A program made the position numbers and the translations under genes. A model generated the notes under the pieces. It saw only the letters and a program-made list of their open reading frames with translations, did not search any database and was not told where the DNA came from. From Paludibacteraceae bacterium (GTDB taxonomy: Bacteria; Bacteroidota; Bacteroidia; Bacteroidales; Paludibacteraceae), in the NCBI GenBank assembly GCA_017551025.1, contig JAFZNG010000008.1:62001-126000 (forward strand): DNA of 64,000 nt, given 5' to 3'. Below are positions 8,899-18,919 of this stretch, piece by piece; positions within the stretch are counted from its first letter, which is position 1, and each line of letters opens with the position of its first letter.

Positions 8899-10851
8899 AT
8901 GATAGACAAACGAAACGAAATCCGCAACTCGGACATTTTTGCCCACATTCCCGACTCGAGTTATCTGCCTCGATGGGGTGTGTTATTGATAGATATCGTG
9001 CTGGCTTCGGTAGCATTCTGGACCAGTCTATGGATCGGCTACGGTGCCTTTGCTTATAACATCCAACCCGGAGGTGTATTGCCGGCATGGCAACAGTTTT
9101 TGATCGTACTCAGCCTGCAGACGGCCTGCTACTGGTTGTTCCATACCTATTCGGGTATCCTGCGTTACTCCACATTCATCGATACCATCAAGTCGCTATT
9201 TGCGGTCATCAGTTGCGGCATCGTGTTGCTCATCTTCAACTATGCATACAATCACACGGTAGGGCATCAGTTATTGCTCAACACCCTGATTGCCACCTAT
9301 ATGCCTATCGCCTTTGTGTTGCTCTTCTGCCTACGCGTTGGCGTAAAAACCATGTACGAGATGCTCTACCAGCACGCTGCCGGAAGTCCGAAGGTGATGA
9401 TCTACGGCACCAAGTCCGCCGGTATCGCTATCGCTAAGATGCTACGTTCTGCGGGTAATACGCCTTATCGTCCGGTAGGCTTTATCGACGACAACCAGAA
9501 ACGTAAGAACTACGACCTGATGGGTATGCATGTCCATCAACTCAACGACAAACTCTTTGAGTGGATGAAACTGCGCAACATCCATCATGTCATCATCTCG
9601 CCGCTTAAGATGCGCGAACTGCATCCGGCACGCGACTTGCAGGTATTCATCGACCATAATATCCGTATCCTTACCACACCCTACTTCACCCAACTGGAAA
9701 ACGGCCAGGAGGTGGATATGAAGCGTATCGGACGTATCGATTCCATACAGATCGAGGACTTGCTGGAGCGACCGACTATCCAGGTGAATACCGACAACGT
9801 GCTGCAGATCTTGCGTCGCAAAGTGGTGCTAATCAGCGGTGCGGCCGGTAGTATCGGTAGCGAACTGGTACGCCAAGTGCAGAAATTCGAACCGCGTGCC
9901 ATCGTGCTGCTCGACGTAGCCGAGTCGCCGCTTCACGACTTGGTACTCGACCTGCGCAACCAATTCCCCAAGGCCCGTTTTATCCCGGTTATCGGCGATG
10001 TACGCGACCGACAACGTCTCGAGCAGGTATTCAACGAGTTCCGTCCGGACGTAGTCTATCATGCCGCAGCCTACAAACACGTGCCGCTCATGGAGAATTA
10101 TCCCAACGAGGCTATCATTGCCAATGTGCTGGGAACCAAGAACATGGCCGACCTGGCCGTACAATACAAAGCCGACCGATTCGTCATGATCTCCACCGAC
10201 AAAGCCGTCAACCCGACCAATATTATGGGTGCCAGCAAACGTATCGCAGAGATCTACGTGCAGTCGCTCTTCAATAAGTTGCACCAATCGGATGAGAATT
10301 GTACGAAGTTCATCACCACCCGCTTCGGCAACGTGCTGGGCAGTAACGGTTCGGTCATCCCGTACTTCAAGAAGCAAATTGCCGCAGGCGGTCCCGTCAC
10401 GGTCACCCATCCGGATATTATTCGCTACTTCATGACCATCCCGGAGGCCTGCTGTCTGGTGCTGGAGGCTTCTACGCTCGGCAAGGGCGGCGAGATATTC
10501 GTCTTTGATATGGGACAGCCGGTCAAGATTCTCGACCTGGCCAAGAACATGATCCGCCTGGCGGGATATACGCCCAGCGAGGAGATACCTATTGTCTTTA
10601 CGGGTCTGCGTCCGGGCGAGAAACTCTACGAAGAATTGCTCAACCAGAAAGAGACCACACTCCCCACCGAGAACGAAAAGATCCTCGTGGCACGCGTGCG
10701 AGAGGAGCAATACGACGATATTAAGCCGCGTATCGACGCCCTCATCGAAATTGCGCACAGCAACAAGCCCTTCATGACCGTACAACTGATGAAACAACTT
10801 GTACCTGAATATATTAGCAACAACTCTATCTACGAACAACTCGACAAATAA
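8899..10851 (+). CDS. CapD/WbpM-type nucleotide-sugar dehydratase, membrane-bound
   Basis: 650 residues. Four N-terminal membrane helices (about 20-150) precede a CoA-binding-like domain and a long-chain SDR catalytic domain. The NAD(P) motif is GAAGSIGSE at about 313-321, and STDKAVNPTNIMGASKR at about 432 fits the active site of UDP-GlcNAc 4,6-dehydratases of the CapD/FlaA1 group. These make UDP-4-keto-6-deoxy sugars for capsule, O-antigen or undecaprenyl-linked glycans. It stands directly before a WecA-type transferase (adjacent codons), which supports a role in surface polysaccharide synthesis. The exact sugar cannot be read. Confidence 0.9.
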   Translation: MIDKRNEIRNSDIFAHIPDSSYLPRWGVLLIDIVLASVAFWTSLWIGYGAFAYNIQPGGVLPAWQQFLIVLSLQTACYWLFHTYSGILRYSTFIDTIKSLFAVISCGIVLLIFNYAYNHTVGHQLLLNTLIATYMPIAFVLLFCLRVGVKTMYEMLYQHAAGSPKVMIYGTKSAGIAIAKMLRSAGNTPYRPVGFIDDNQKRKNYDLMGMHVHQLNDKLFEWMKLRNIHHVIISPLKMRELHPARDLQVFIDHNIRILTTPYFTQLENGQEVDMKRIGRIDSIQIEDLLERPTIQVNTDNVLQILRRKVVLISGAAGSIGSELVRQVQKFEPRAIVLLDVAESPLHDLVLDLRNQFPKARFIPVIGDVRDRQRLEQVFNEFRPDVVYHAAAYKHVPLMENYPNEAIIANVLGTKNMADLAVQYKADRFVMISTDKAVNPTNIMGASKRIAEIYVQSLFNKLHQSDENCTKFITTRFGNVLGSNGSVIPYFKKQIAAGGPVTVTHPDIIRYFMTIPEACCLVLEASTLGKGGEIFVFDMGQPVKILDLAKNMIRLAGYTPSEEIPIVFTGLRPGEKLYEELLNQKETTLPTENEKILVARVREEQYDDIKPRIDALIEIAHSNKPFMTVQLMKQLVPEYISNNSIYEQLDK

Positions 10852-11934
10852 ATGCTCACATTCGTTTATAATCACCTCTATCTAGTCGGCATTTTCTCCT
10901 TCGTCCTCGGACTGATACTCATGCCGCTCGTGATACGTATTGCCAAGCAAAAAGACCTCGTCGTACGTCCTAACAAGCGGATGTCGCATACAGGCAGTAT
11001 CCCTAATATCGGCGGCATCGATATATGTGTCAGCTTCCTGCTCACGTACCTGGTGCTGGAATTCAACACCCTGCAGCAGAGCCAGTTTCTGCTCATCGGT
11101 GTGTTTACCATCGTGGCCGTCGGGCTGGTGGACGATATCCTGATTCTCTCCCCCTTAGGCAAACTGCTGGGCGAAGTACTGGCGGCTATCGCTATGATCG
11201 GTTTTGCCGATCTGCGCATCACGCATCTACATGGTCTGCTGGGCATTGAGCAGATTAGCGTACTACCGTCTTACCTCATTTCGCTCTTTGTACTGGTCGC
11301 TATTATCAATGCTATAAACCTCATCGATGGCATCGATGGCTTGGCATCCGGCCTGGGCATGATCTACTGTCTGTTCTTTGCCATATACTTCATGTTGGTC
11401 GGCGAGACGGCTTGGGCTATCATGGCCATCAGTTTGATCGGTAGCCTGGCGGTGTATTTCATCTTCAATGTCTTCGGCCATAAGCAGAAAATATTCATGG
11501 GCGACAGCGGCGCATTGCTGCTGGGCTATGTGCTTAGTGCGTTTGTGTTCCATTTCTGCGAACTCAACGCCTATAACCAGGTACCGGTTCCGTTCCATAT
11601 GTCAGCAGCACCCGCAGTAGCTATCTGCGTACTGACCGTACCTATCTTCGATACGATACGCGTTAGCCTCACCCGCATCAAACATCGTAAGTCACCTTTC
11701 CGTCCGGATAAGAACCATATTCATCATCTGCTACTGCGAACCGGACTCAACCACCTGCAAACCACCGGTATACTGCTCACTATATCGCTCTGCTTTATCG
11801 TCTTGGCACTTATCGGACGCAACTGGAATATGTGGTTGCTGGTAGGCTTAGACTTTACGATAGCTACCGTACTGACCGTCATCCTATGGCGTATCATCGA
11901 TCGCAAAAACGCACAAAACGCTCAGAATGCTTAG
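10852..11934 (+). CDS. Undecaprenyl-phosphate sugar-1-phosphate transferase (WecA/MraY family)
   Basis: 360 residues, about ten membrane helices. The diagnostic loops are present: NLIDGIDGLASG at about 156-167, the GDSGALLLG magnesium loop, and the cytoplasmic HRKSPFRPDKNHIHHLL motif, whose His residues mark the WecA/TagO rather than the MraY branch. The enzyme moves a HexNAc-1-phosphate from UDP-sugar to undecaprenyl phosphate at the inner membrane and so starts a lipid-linked glycan. The start ATG follows the upstream stop with no gap, and its 3' end overlaps the ABC-F gene by 8 bases. Confidence 0.92.
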   Translation: MLTFVYNHLYLVGIFSFVLGLILMPLVIRIAKQKDLVVRPNKRMSHTGSIPNIGGIDICVSFLLTYLVLEFNTLQQSQFLLIGVFTIVAVGLVDDILILSPLGKLLGEVLAAIAMIGFADLRITHLHGLLGIEQISVLPSYLISLFVLVAIINAINLIDGIDGLASGLGMIYCLFFAIYFMLVGETAWAIMAISLIGSLAVYFIFNVFGHKQKIFMGDSGALLLGYVLSAFVFHFCELNAYNQVPVPFHMSAAPAVAICVLTVPIFDTIRVSLTRIKHRKSPFRPDKNHIHHLLLRTGLNHLQTTGILLTISLCFIVLALIGRNWNMWLLVGLDFTIATVLTVILWRIIDRKNAQNAQNA

Positions 11935-13747
11935 TATCGAACACCTGTCCATAGAATTTGCTTCACGTCCTATTCTCGACGATATCTCGCTGCTCATCAA
12001 CCGCCGCGAGCGTATCGCGTTGGTAGGCAAAAACGGTGCCGGCAAGACCACGCTGCTGCGCCTCATAGCCGGAGAATACCAGCCTACCGCCGGGCGTATC
12101 TCGCGCGAGACCGATATGACCATCGGCTATCTGCCCCAGGTCATGCTGCATCAGGACGGACGCACGCTGCGCGAAGAGATGATGTCTATATTCTATCAGC
12201 GAAGCGATCTATATTCCATTAGCGAAGCGGTCTTTATCGCCGAGATGGACCGAACGGTCATCGGCCTTGGCTTTGAGCGACGCGACTTCGACCGTCCGTG
12301 CAGCGAGTTCTCCGGCGGATGGCGCATGCGTATCGAATTGGCGAAAATCCTGTTGCGTCACCCGGATCTGCTGTTGTTGGACGAGCCGACCAATCACCTG
12401 GATATCGAATCGATCCAGTGGCTCGAAGACTTCTTGCGCCAATCACCCAGCGCCGTACTGCTGGTCAGCCACGACCGCGCTTTTATCGATAATGTCTGCA
12501 ACCGCACCATAGAGATCACGCTCGGACGCATCTACGACTATAACGTACCCTACTCCCAGTTCGTCACCCTGCGGCAGGAACGCCACGAACAACAAGTGCG
12601 CGCCTATCTCAACCAGCAGAAGATGATCCACGACACCGAGGAGTTTATCGAGCGTTTCCGCTATAAGGCCACCAAGGCCGTACAAGTACAGAGCCGCATC
12701 AAGCAATTGGATAAACTCGAGCGCCTGGAGGTGGATCTGGAAGATACCTCGCGACTCAACCTGCGCTTCCCACCCGCTCCACGCAGCGGCGACTTCCCGC
12801 TTATCGTCGAAGACCTGCGCAAAGACTTTGGCGAACATACTGTCTTTCATGACGTGACGTTCACCATCCGCCGTGGCGAGAAAGTGGCCTTTGTGGGCAA
12901 AAACGGAGAAGGTAAGACCACGCTCGTGCGCTGTATCATGGGCCAACTCGACTATCTGGGTACGCTTAAGATAGGCCATAACGTCAAGATCGGCTATTTT
13001 GCACAAAACCAGGCGGCTCTACTGGATGAAAACAAAACCGTCTTCGAGACGATCGACTACGTGGCCGTAGGAGATATCCGTACAAAGATACGCGATATAC
13101 TGGGTGCATTTATGTTCGGCGGCGAAGCCTCGGACAAGAAGGTCAAAGTGCTCTCGGGCGGCGAGCGTAGCCGACTGGCGATGATACGTCTGCTGCTGGA
13201 ACCCTGCAACCTGCTTATCCTGGACGAGCCGACCAACCACCTCGATATGCCCAGCAAGGATGTTCTCAAAGCTGCGCTACAAGACTTCAACGGCACCGTC
13301 ATATGCGTCAGCCACGATCGCGACTTCTTGGACGGACTGGTAGAGAAAGTCTATGAGTTCGGCGGAGGCCGCGTCCGCGAACATCTGGGAGGCATCTACG
13401 ACTTCCTGAGAACCAAGAAGATGCAGGACCTCAAAGAACTGGAGAGAAATCAGAGTACTCCGAATAATCCGAATACTCAGAATACTCCGAATAATCAGAA
13501 CACTCAGACTTCCTCCAAAGCCGACTACGAAGCCCAAAAAGCCGCAGCTGCCGAACGACGCAAGCGCGAGAAACAAATCGCCCAAACCGAAGAAGAGATC
13601 GCCCGACTCGAAGCCCAACAAACGGAGATGGAAACTTTGCTCAACCTGCCCGAGAACCAGACGGCAGACAACTTCCAACACTACGAATCTATCAAGCACC
13701 AGATCGAACAGAAGATGTACGAGTGGGAATTGTTAAATGACCAATGA
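11927..13747 (+). CDS. ABC-F family ATPase
   Basis: 606 residues, two ABC modules without membrane helices. Walker A motifs are GKNGAGKTT (about 33-41) and GKNGEGKTT (about 323-331). Signatures are FSGGWRMR and LSGGERSR, each followed by LLLDEPTNHLD or LILDEPTNHLD. A linker with basic helices joins the modules, and the C-terminus is a charged coiled coil. ABC-F proteins act on the ribosome. A run of 9-bp words (13446-13510) encodes an Asn/Thr/Pro linker before the coiled coil, and the last residues NDQ plus the stop come from a CCAATGA word array. Which ABC-F subgroup this is remains open. Confidence 0.92.
   Translation: MLSIEHLSIEFASRPILDDISLLINRRERIALVGKNGAGKTTLLRLIAGEYQPTAGRISRETDMTIGYLPQVMLHQDGRTLREEMMSIFYQRSDLYSISEAVFIAEMDRTVIGLGFERRDFDRPCSEFSGGWRMRIELAKILLRHPDLLLLDEPTNHLDIESIQWLEDFLRQSPSAVLLVSHDRAFIDNVCNRTIEITLGRIYDYNVPYSQFVTLRQERHEQQVRAYLNQQKMIHDTEEFIERFRYKATKAVQVQSRIKQLDKLERLEVDLEDTSRLNLRFPPAPRSGDFPLIVEDLRKDFGEHTVFHDVTFTIRRGEKVAFVGKNGEGKTTLVRCIMGQLDYLGTLKIGHNVKIGYFAQNQAALLDENKTVFETIDYVAVGDIRTKIRDILGAFMFGGEASDKKVKVLSGGERSRLAMIRLLLEPCNLLILDEPTNHLDMPSKDVLKAALQDFNGTVICVSHDRDFLDGLVEKVYEFGGGRVREHLGGIYDFLRTKKMQDLKELERNQSTPNNPNTQNTPNNQNTQTSSKADYEAQKAAAAERRKREKQIAQTEEEIARLEAQQTEMETLLNLPENQTADNFQHYESIKHQIEQKMYEWELLNDQ
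13446..13510 (+). repeat. In-frame 9-bp word array in the ABC-F gene
   Basis: Words AATCAGAGTACTCCG, AATAATCCG and AATACTCAG repeat in frame and encode an Asn/Gln/Thr/Pro linker. They are near copies of the words in the HU-LysM gene at 5445-5508 and 5813-5872. Confidence 0.7.
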
Positions 13748-13774
13748 GCAATCATCAATAACCAATGACCAATA
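13735..13774. repeat. CCAATGA-word array between the ABC-F and deacetylase-like genes
   Basis: Words AATGACCAATGAGCAATCA and ATAACCAATGACCAATATT. The array supplies the ABC-F stop codon (13745-13747) and the ATG of the next gene (13765). Confidence 0.65.
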
Positions 13775-14931
13775 TTATTGATTATATTATTTCGTGGCTC
13801 TGCTACGACCGGCCGGAGGCTGCTCGTCGAGTGGCGTACACCGATGATGTGACGGCCTTGGACCGTTACGACGTGATTATCCGGCCTTGCGGCCACCTGG
13901 GCAAGAACCTGGTCGTACCGGACATGAGCAATGCCGTCATCACGTGTGTGTCCAAGGGTAAGTATCAGATTTACACGGATATCGTCTATGCCGCATTCTT
14001 CTTTATCTCGCGGGCGGAAGAACTCATCAATACGCAGCGCGACGAACACGGACGATTTCTGGCACGCTACTCGGTGCTGGGACAGAACAACCGTCTGTTG
14101 ATTCCCTTGCTCGATGAGTACGGACGTGCCTTGCTCAAGTGCTTAGGCGAACCCCTACCCCAAAGCGGTTTCAGCGGCATCTTCCTCACGCATGATATCG
14201 ATGCGCTCACGCAGTACCGTTCCCTGAGGGGTACGTTGGGCGGACTGCGTCGTGGCGAATGGCGAGAAGTACTCCGCGCATGGCAAGACATCCACAACGA
14301 TCCGCTCTACACCTTCCCCTGGCTCATGGAGCAAGACAAGAAGGTGGCCGCCGCACAACCGATCTATTTCATCAAGATGACTTTCGGTACGGGCTATGAC
14401 GCACCGCAATACCGACTGCGGGGGCGTGATTTCCAGCAACTGAACAAATGGTTACTACAAGAGGGAGCTTATACCGGCATCCATAATAGCTACTACGACT
14501 ACGTGCAACATATCATCCCCGACCCCAAGGCGGAACATCCCTGCACCTACCAGCGTTGCCATTATCTCCGCTGCCCTATTCATAAGATGCGCCTGCTCAG
14601 CGACTTACATTATACCGACGATTTCTCTATGGGTTTTGCCGACCGTATCGGTTTCCGGCTCCAGACCACACGTCCCGTACGATGGATCGACCCCGAGAAG
14701 ATGCAGTTAACCGATCTTACGCTCCATCCGCTCATGATCATGGATACCACGCTGAGCGAAAAGAAGTATATGCACCTCTCCGAAGACGAGGCATATTTCC
14801 TCTGCCAGCAACTGATCGACAAGGTGCGGATGCATCATGGCGAACTCAACCTACTATGGCATAACAGCAACATTAACAGCCAGTCGTACCACCGCAGCCT
14901 GTATCCTAAAGTGCTTTCCTTGTTGCGCTAA
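13765..14931 (+). CDS. Polysaccharide deacetylase-like protein
   Basis: 388 residues. The N-terminal third (about 1-135) resembles the accessory domain found ahead of NodB-like domains in Bacteroidetes. Then LTHDIDA (about 141-147) gives the HD metal pair of the NodB/polysaccharide deacetylase fold, and GIHNSYYDY fits the second metal-binding motif. A cysteine/histidine cluster HPCTYQRCHYLRCPIHK (about 257) is unusual and may be a lineage-specific insert. Probable role: removal of acetyl groups from, or other processing of, a surface glycan, consistent with the upstream glycan genes. Family call is moderately sure. Confidence 0.7.
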   Translation: MTNIIDYIISWLCYDRPEAARRVAYTDDVTALDRYDVIIRPCGHLGKNLVVPDMSNAVITCVSKGKYQIYTDIVYAAFFFISRAEELINTQRDEHGRFLARYSVLGQNNRLLIPLLDEYGRALLKCLGEPLPQSGFSGIFLTHDIDALTQYRSLRGTLGGLRRGEWREVLRAWQDIHNDPLYTFPWLMEQDKKVAAAQPIYFIKMTFGTGYDAPQYRLRGRDFQQLNKWLLQEGAYTGIHNSYYDYVQHIIPDPKAEHPCTYQRCHYLRCPIHKMRLLSDLHYTDDFSMGFADRIGFRLQTTRPVRWIDPEKMQLTDLTLHPLMIMDTTLSEKKYMHLSEDEAYFLCQQLIDKVRMHHGELNLLWHNSNINSQSYHRSLYPKVLSLLR

Positions 14932-15000
14932 ACAGCCCTCCGAGGGATGCTTTCGGAGTAGCAACACGACTTTACAAAATTAAAAAAAATGCGCGCGCGC

Positions 15001-15031
15001 TTGCGTATATGCGCATTTTTTTGTAATTTTG
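15001..15031 (+). promoter_or_regulatory. Promoter of the nqr operon
   Basis: TTGCGTATATGCGC at 15001-15014, then TAATTTTG at 15024-15031. A GC-alternating run (GCGCGCGCGC, 14991-15000) sits just upstream. The transcript leader to nqrA is about 45 nt. Confidence 0.8.
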
Positions 15032-15081
15032 CGCGTTAGTTTTGTTGAAAACAACAAAAAATCACTATAATTATTACATTT

Positions 15082-16434
15082 ATGCAACAAATCAAACTGA
15101 AACGTGGTCTGGACATCCCGTTCGAAGGCAAGGCTGAGAAGACGTTTGGTAGCGTAGCTCGTCCTGAGATCTTCCACATTGTTCCGGACCATTTCGCCGG
15201 CATTACGCCCAAGCTGATGGTGCGTGAAGGCGACAGCGTGAAAGCGGGTTCTCCCCTCTTCCACGACAAGGCGTTTGCTGAGATGTTGTTCACCTCGCCT
15301 GTCTCGGGTAAGGTCGTAGCCATCGTGCGTGGCGACCGCCGTAAGGTGATGTCGATCGATATCGAAGCCGACAGCCGTATTGCGTACGAGCAGTTCGATG
15401 TAAAGGGCGACGTCAAGGCCTTGTTGCTGCAATCCGGTCTGTGGGCACTGCTCAAGCAGCGTCCGTACGACTGTATTGCCATGCCCAACAAGACGCCTAA
15501 GGCGATCTTCGTCTCCACCTTCGACACGGCTCCTGTAGCGCCCGACTACGAGTGGCTCTTGTCCGGTCAACTATCGACCGTACAGGCTGCCGTTACCGCA
15601 CTGAGCCAACTGGCTCCGGTCTATGTAGGTATTCGCGGTGGCGCACGTGCTACCGAGCTGCGTGAGTTGCAGGATTGCACCAAGTATGAGGTGTTCGGTC
15701 CGCATCCCGCAGGCAACGTAGGTGTTCAGATCAATCATGTCGCACCGATCGCTAAGGGTGAGACGGTCTTCACCGTCAATGCCCAAGACTTGCTGCTCAT
15801 CGGTCGTCTGATGCAAAAGGGCATCGTGGATTACCAGAAGCGTGTAGCGCTGACCGGTCCGTTGGCTTACGCTCGTCAGTACTATAACGTGCTGCCCGGC
15901 ATGCCCGTAAGCGCTATTTTGCGCAGCAACGTACAGGTAGGCGTTCCCGCCCGTCTGGTAGCCGGCAACGTGCTGAGTGGTCACCAGATCACGATGGACG
16001 AGATGCTGTCGGTTTATGACAACCAGCTGACCGTACTCGACGAAGGCAGTGAGAACCATGAGTTCATGGGCTGGCTGCTGCCGCGTTTTTCGGCATTCAA
16101 CGCCGGTTGTACCGATCCCGCCAAGATGCTCGACAACTGCTTCACGCGCTGGCTCTTCGGCCCGAAGCATTATCGTTGGGATGCACGTCTGAAGGGTGGC
16201 CGTCGTGCGATCATCGTCAGTGGTGAGTACGACCGCGTCTTCCCGATGGATATCTATCCCGAGTACCTCATTAAGGCGATGATCGCCGGCAACCTCGACC
16301 GTATGGAGGCCCTGGGTGCTTACGAGGTAGCGCCTGAGGATTTCGCACTCTGCGAATTTGTCTGCACCAGCAAGATGCCGCTGCAGGCTATCGTTCGTGA
16401 AGCATTGGATAACTTAAAGAAGGAGATTGAGTAA
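15082..16434 (+). CDS. nqrA: Na+-translocating NADH:quinone reductase subunit A
   Basis: 450 residues. Soluble cytoplasmic subunit of the Na+-pumping NADH:quinone reductase. The N-terminus QQIKLKRGLDIPFEG and the segment MVREGDSVKAGSPLFHDK (lipoyl/Rnf barrel-like) are typical. First gene of a six-gene operon behind a strong promoter. Its stop overlaps the nqrB ATG by one base. Confidence 0.96.
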   Translation: MQQIKLKRGLDIPFEGKAEKTFGSVARPEIFHIVPDHFAGITPKLMVREGDSVKAGSPLFHDKAFAEMLFTSPVSGKVVAIVRGDRRKVMSIDIEADSRIAYEQFDVKGDVKALLLQSGLWALLKQRPYDCIAMPNKTPKAIFVSTFDTAPVAPDYEWLLSGQLSTVQAAVTALSQLAPVYVGIRGGARATELRELQDCTKYEVFGPHPAGNVGVQINHVAPIAKGETVFTVNAQDLLLIGRLMQKGIVDYQKRVALTGPLAYARQYYNVLPGMPVSAILRSNVQVGVPARLVAGNVLSGHQITMDEMLSVYDNQLTVLDEGSENHEFMGWLLPRFSAFNAGCTDPAKMLDNCFTRWLFGPKHYRWDARLKGGRRAIIVSGEYDRVFPMDIYPEYLIKAMIAGNLDRMEALGAYEVAPEDFALCEFVCTSKMPLQAIVREALDNLKKEIE

Positions 16435-17636
16435 TGGAAAAGTTCTATCAAATTTGGAAGAAGTTCGGCAAGAACTTCGAGGAAGGCGGTAAACTCGCCA
16501 AGTTGTCCAGTTTCTACGACGCTTTTGATACCTTCCTGTTCACTCCGAATACTACGGCCAAGCGTCTGGGCGCACAGATCCACGACGGCAGTGATAGCAA
16601 GCGCACGATGATTCTTGTCGTGATGGCGCTTATCCCGGCTATGTTGTTCGGTATGTTCAACGTGGGTTACCAGCACCTCTTGGCTACCGGTCAAATCGGT
16701 TGCTGCGGTCTGACCTGCGCGTTGTTCTGGAAAGCTTTCGGCTTCGGTCTGCTGGCCGTACTGCCGTATATCATCGTAGCCTATGCTGTAGGTCTGGGTA
16801 TCGAGTTCATCGTAGCGCAGATCAAGCATGAGGAGGTAGCAGAAGGCTTCCTGGTAACGGGATTCATTATCCCGCTCATCGTGCCGATCAACACGCCGCT
16901 CTGGCAAGTAGCTATCGCTGTTGCGTTCGCTGTCATCTTTGCCAAAGAGGTCTTCGGCGGAACGGGTTATAACATCTTCAACGTAGCGCTTATCACGCGT
17001 GCGTTCCTGTTCTTTGCATATCCGTCGCAGATGACCGGTGATGCGCCGTTCGTTCGCGTAGGTAGTACTTGGGGCTGGGATGCAGGCCAACTGGTAGACG
17101 GTTATACGACCGCTACGCCGCTCACCCAGATCGGTACGACTACCGACGCTTCGCTGATGCCTATCGGCTTCTGGGATGCCGTAAACGGTCTGATCCCCGG
17201 ATCGGTCGGCGAGACCTGTATCTGGGCTATCGCGTTGGGTGCTATCCTGCTGATCGTGACGGGTGTAGCTAGTTGGAAGACGATGCTGAGTATATTCATC
17301 GGTGGTGGTCTTACCGCTTGGTTGTTCAACCAGTTCGGTCCGGACACCGCAGCTGCCAACCTGCCCTGGTACATGCATCTGGTAATGGGTGGTTTTGCGT
17401 TCGGTGCCGTATTTATGGCTACTGACCCTGTTACCTCGGCTCGCACGGAGTGCGGTAAGTGGATCTACGGTTTCCTGATCGGTTTGGTAGCCGTTGTCGT
17501 ACGTGTGCTCAACCCGGGTTATCCCGAGGGCATGATGCTGGCTATCCTGCTCATGAACGCCTTTGCGCCGCTCATCGACTGGTGCGTTGTAAATGCGAAT
17601 ATTAAGAAACGTGCTAAAAGGGAGGTGAAGCTATGA
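16434..17636 (+). CDS. nqrB: Na+-translocating NADH:quinone reductase subunit B
   Basis: 400 residues, many membrane helices. NqrB carries FMN bound covalently to a Thr and forms part of the Na+ channel. The flavin attachment motif reads DGYTTATPLTQ (about 222-232). Overlaps nqrC by four bases. Confidence 0.96.
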   Translation: MEKFYQIWKKFGKNFEEGGKLAKLSSFYDAFDTFLFTPNTTAKRLGAQIHDGSDSKRTMILVVMALIPAMLFGMFNVGYQHLLATGQIGCCGLTCALFWKAFGFGLLAVLPYIIVAYAVGLGIEFIVAQIKHEEVAEGFLVTGFIIPLIVPINTPLWQVAIAVAFAVIFAKEVFGGTGYNIFNVALITRAFLFFAYPSQMTGDAPFVRVGSTWGWDAGQLVDGYTTATPLTQIGTTTDASLMPIGFWDAVNGLIPGSVGETCIWAIALGAILLIVTGVASWKTMLSIFIGGGLTAWLFNQFGPDTAAANLPWYMHLVMGGFAFGAVFMATDPVTSARTECGKWIYGFLIGLVAVVVRVLNPGYPEGMMLAILLMNAFAPLIDWCVVNANIKKRAKREVKL

Positions 17637-18298
17637 AACTGAATACGAATAGCAATGTATATACAATAGTATATGCTACCATCGTGGTTGTCATCGTGGC
17701 CGTGCTGCTGGCATTGGCGCACATGGGACTCAAGGACACCCAGGACCAGAAGGTCAAGCTCGACCAGCAAAAGCAGATGCTTGTTGCGCTTCGCTACGAC
17801 CTGAAGACCTGCCCCAATCCTGCCGCTACCTACGAGGAGCTGGTGATGGATACCCTGCAGATGACCAAAGATAACGAGAAAGCGAACATCATCCGTTTCC
17901 GTCTGCCGAACGGCGAGATGAAGTACGTACTGCGTCTTCACGGTGCCGGTCTATGGGGCGGTATCGGTGGTTATATCGCTATGGACGAGGATAAGAACAC
18001 TATCTACGGCATCAATTTCAACCACGAGTCGGAGACTCCGGGTCTGGGTGCATTGATCGTAGAGAAGCCTTTCCGCGAGCAGTTCGAGGGCAAGAAGATC
18101 CGCAACGAAGCGGGCGAGATGGTTTCGATCGCCGTTATGAAGCAGGGTAAGACCTGCGAGGCAGGAGAAGCATACCAGGTAGATGCTGTCAGTGGCGCTA
18201 CCATCACCTCGACCGGCGTAAGCGATATGCTGCGCGAAAATCTCTGCACGGAGTATGCAGATTTTCTCAATGTAGAACCTAAAACAGAGGAGGAATAA
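17633..18298 (+). CDS. nqrC: Na+-translocating NADH:quinone reductase subunit C
   Basis: 221 residues. One N-terminal membrane helix (about 8-28), then a periplasmic FMN-binding domain. The covalent flavin site is SGATITST (about 186-193), matching the SGAT motif of NqrC/RnfG flavin-binding proteins. It relays electrons between the other Nqr cofactors. Confidence 0.95.
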   Translation: MKLNTNSNVYTIVYATIVVVIVAVLLALAHMGLKDTQDQKVKLDQQKQMLVALRYDLKTCPNPAATYEELVMDTLQMTKDNEKANIIRFRLPNGEMKYVLRLHGAGLWGGIGGYIAMDEDKNTIYGINFNHESETPGLGALIVEKPFREQFEGKKIRNEAGEMVSIAVMKQGKTCEAGEAYQVDAVSGATITSTGVSDMLRENLCTEYADFLNVEPKTEEE

Positions 18299-18300
18299 TT

Positions 18301-18918
18301 ATGCTGAGTCAGAAAACAAAAGAGACACTTTTCGGTCCTCTGAACGTGAATAACCCTGTCGTAGTACAGGTGCTGGGTATCTGTTCGGCGCTGGCCGTAA
18401 CGGTACAGTTGAAGCCTGCGTTGGTTATGGGTATTGCCGTAACGATCATCGTGGCGCTTTCCAACGTGATTATCTCGTTGCTGCGTAATACGATTCCGAT
18501 GCGAATCCGTATTATCGTCCAGTTGGTAGTTGTAGCCGCACTGGTTACGCTCGTGAGTGAGGTGCTCAAGGCGTTTGCTTACGATGTAGCGATGCAGCTG
18601 TCTGTCTATATCGGACTGATTATTACCAACTGTATCCTAATGGGACGTCTCGAAGCGTTTGCCATGACCAATAAGGTATGGGATTCGCTGTTGGACGGTC
18701 TGGGCAACGGCTTCGGCTATGCTATTATCCTCATCATCGTCGCTTTCTTCCGCGAACTGCTCGGTTCGGGTTCGCTGCTGGGCTTTAAGGTTATTCCTGA
18801 CAGCTGGTACGCTGCCGGTTACGAGAACTGCGGTATGATGATGATGCCGGCAATGGCACTGATTCTTGTAGGTTGTATCATCTGGGCGCACCGCTCGCTA
18901 AATAAGGAGGAGAAATAA
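18301..18918 (+). CDS. nqrD: Na+-translocating NADH:quinone reductase subunit D
   Basis: 205 residues, six predicted membrane helices, an NqrD/RnfE family protein. The N-terminus [20 protein letters not shown] and the segment [13 protein letters not shown] are characteristic. Six bases separate it from its neighbours, as expected in this operon. Confidence 0.95.
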   Translation: MLSQKTKETLFGPLNVNNPVVVQVLGICSALAVTVQLKPALVMGIAVTIIVALSNVIISLLRNTIPMRIRIIVQLVVVAALVTLVSEVLKAFAYDVAMQLSVYIGLIITNCILMGRLEAFAMTNKVWDSLLDGLGNGFGYAIILIIVAFFRELLGSGSLLGFKVIPDSWYAAGYENCGMMMMPAMALILVGCIIWAHRSLNKEEK

Positions 18919-18919
18919 T

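Noticed and set aside
14932..15081. A riboswitch ahead of nqrA
   Set aside because: The leader after the promoter is only about 45 nt and the upstream part lies before the promoter; a weak hairpin at 14938-14958 fits the end of the preceding gene.
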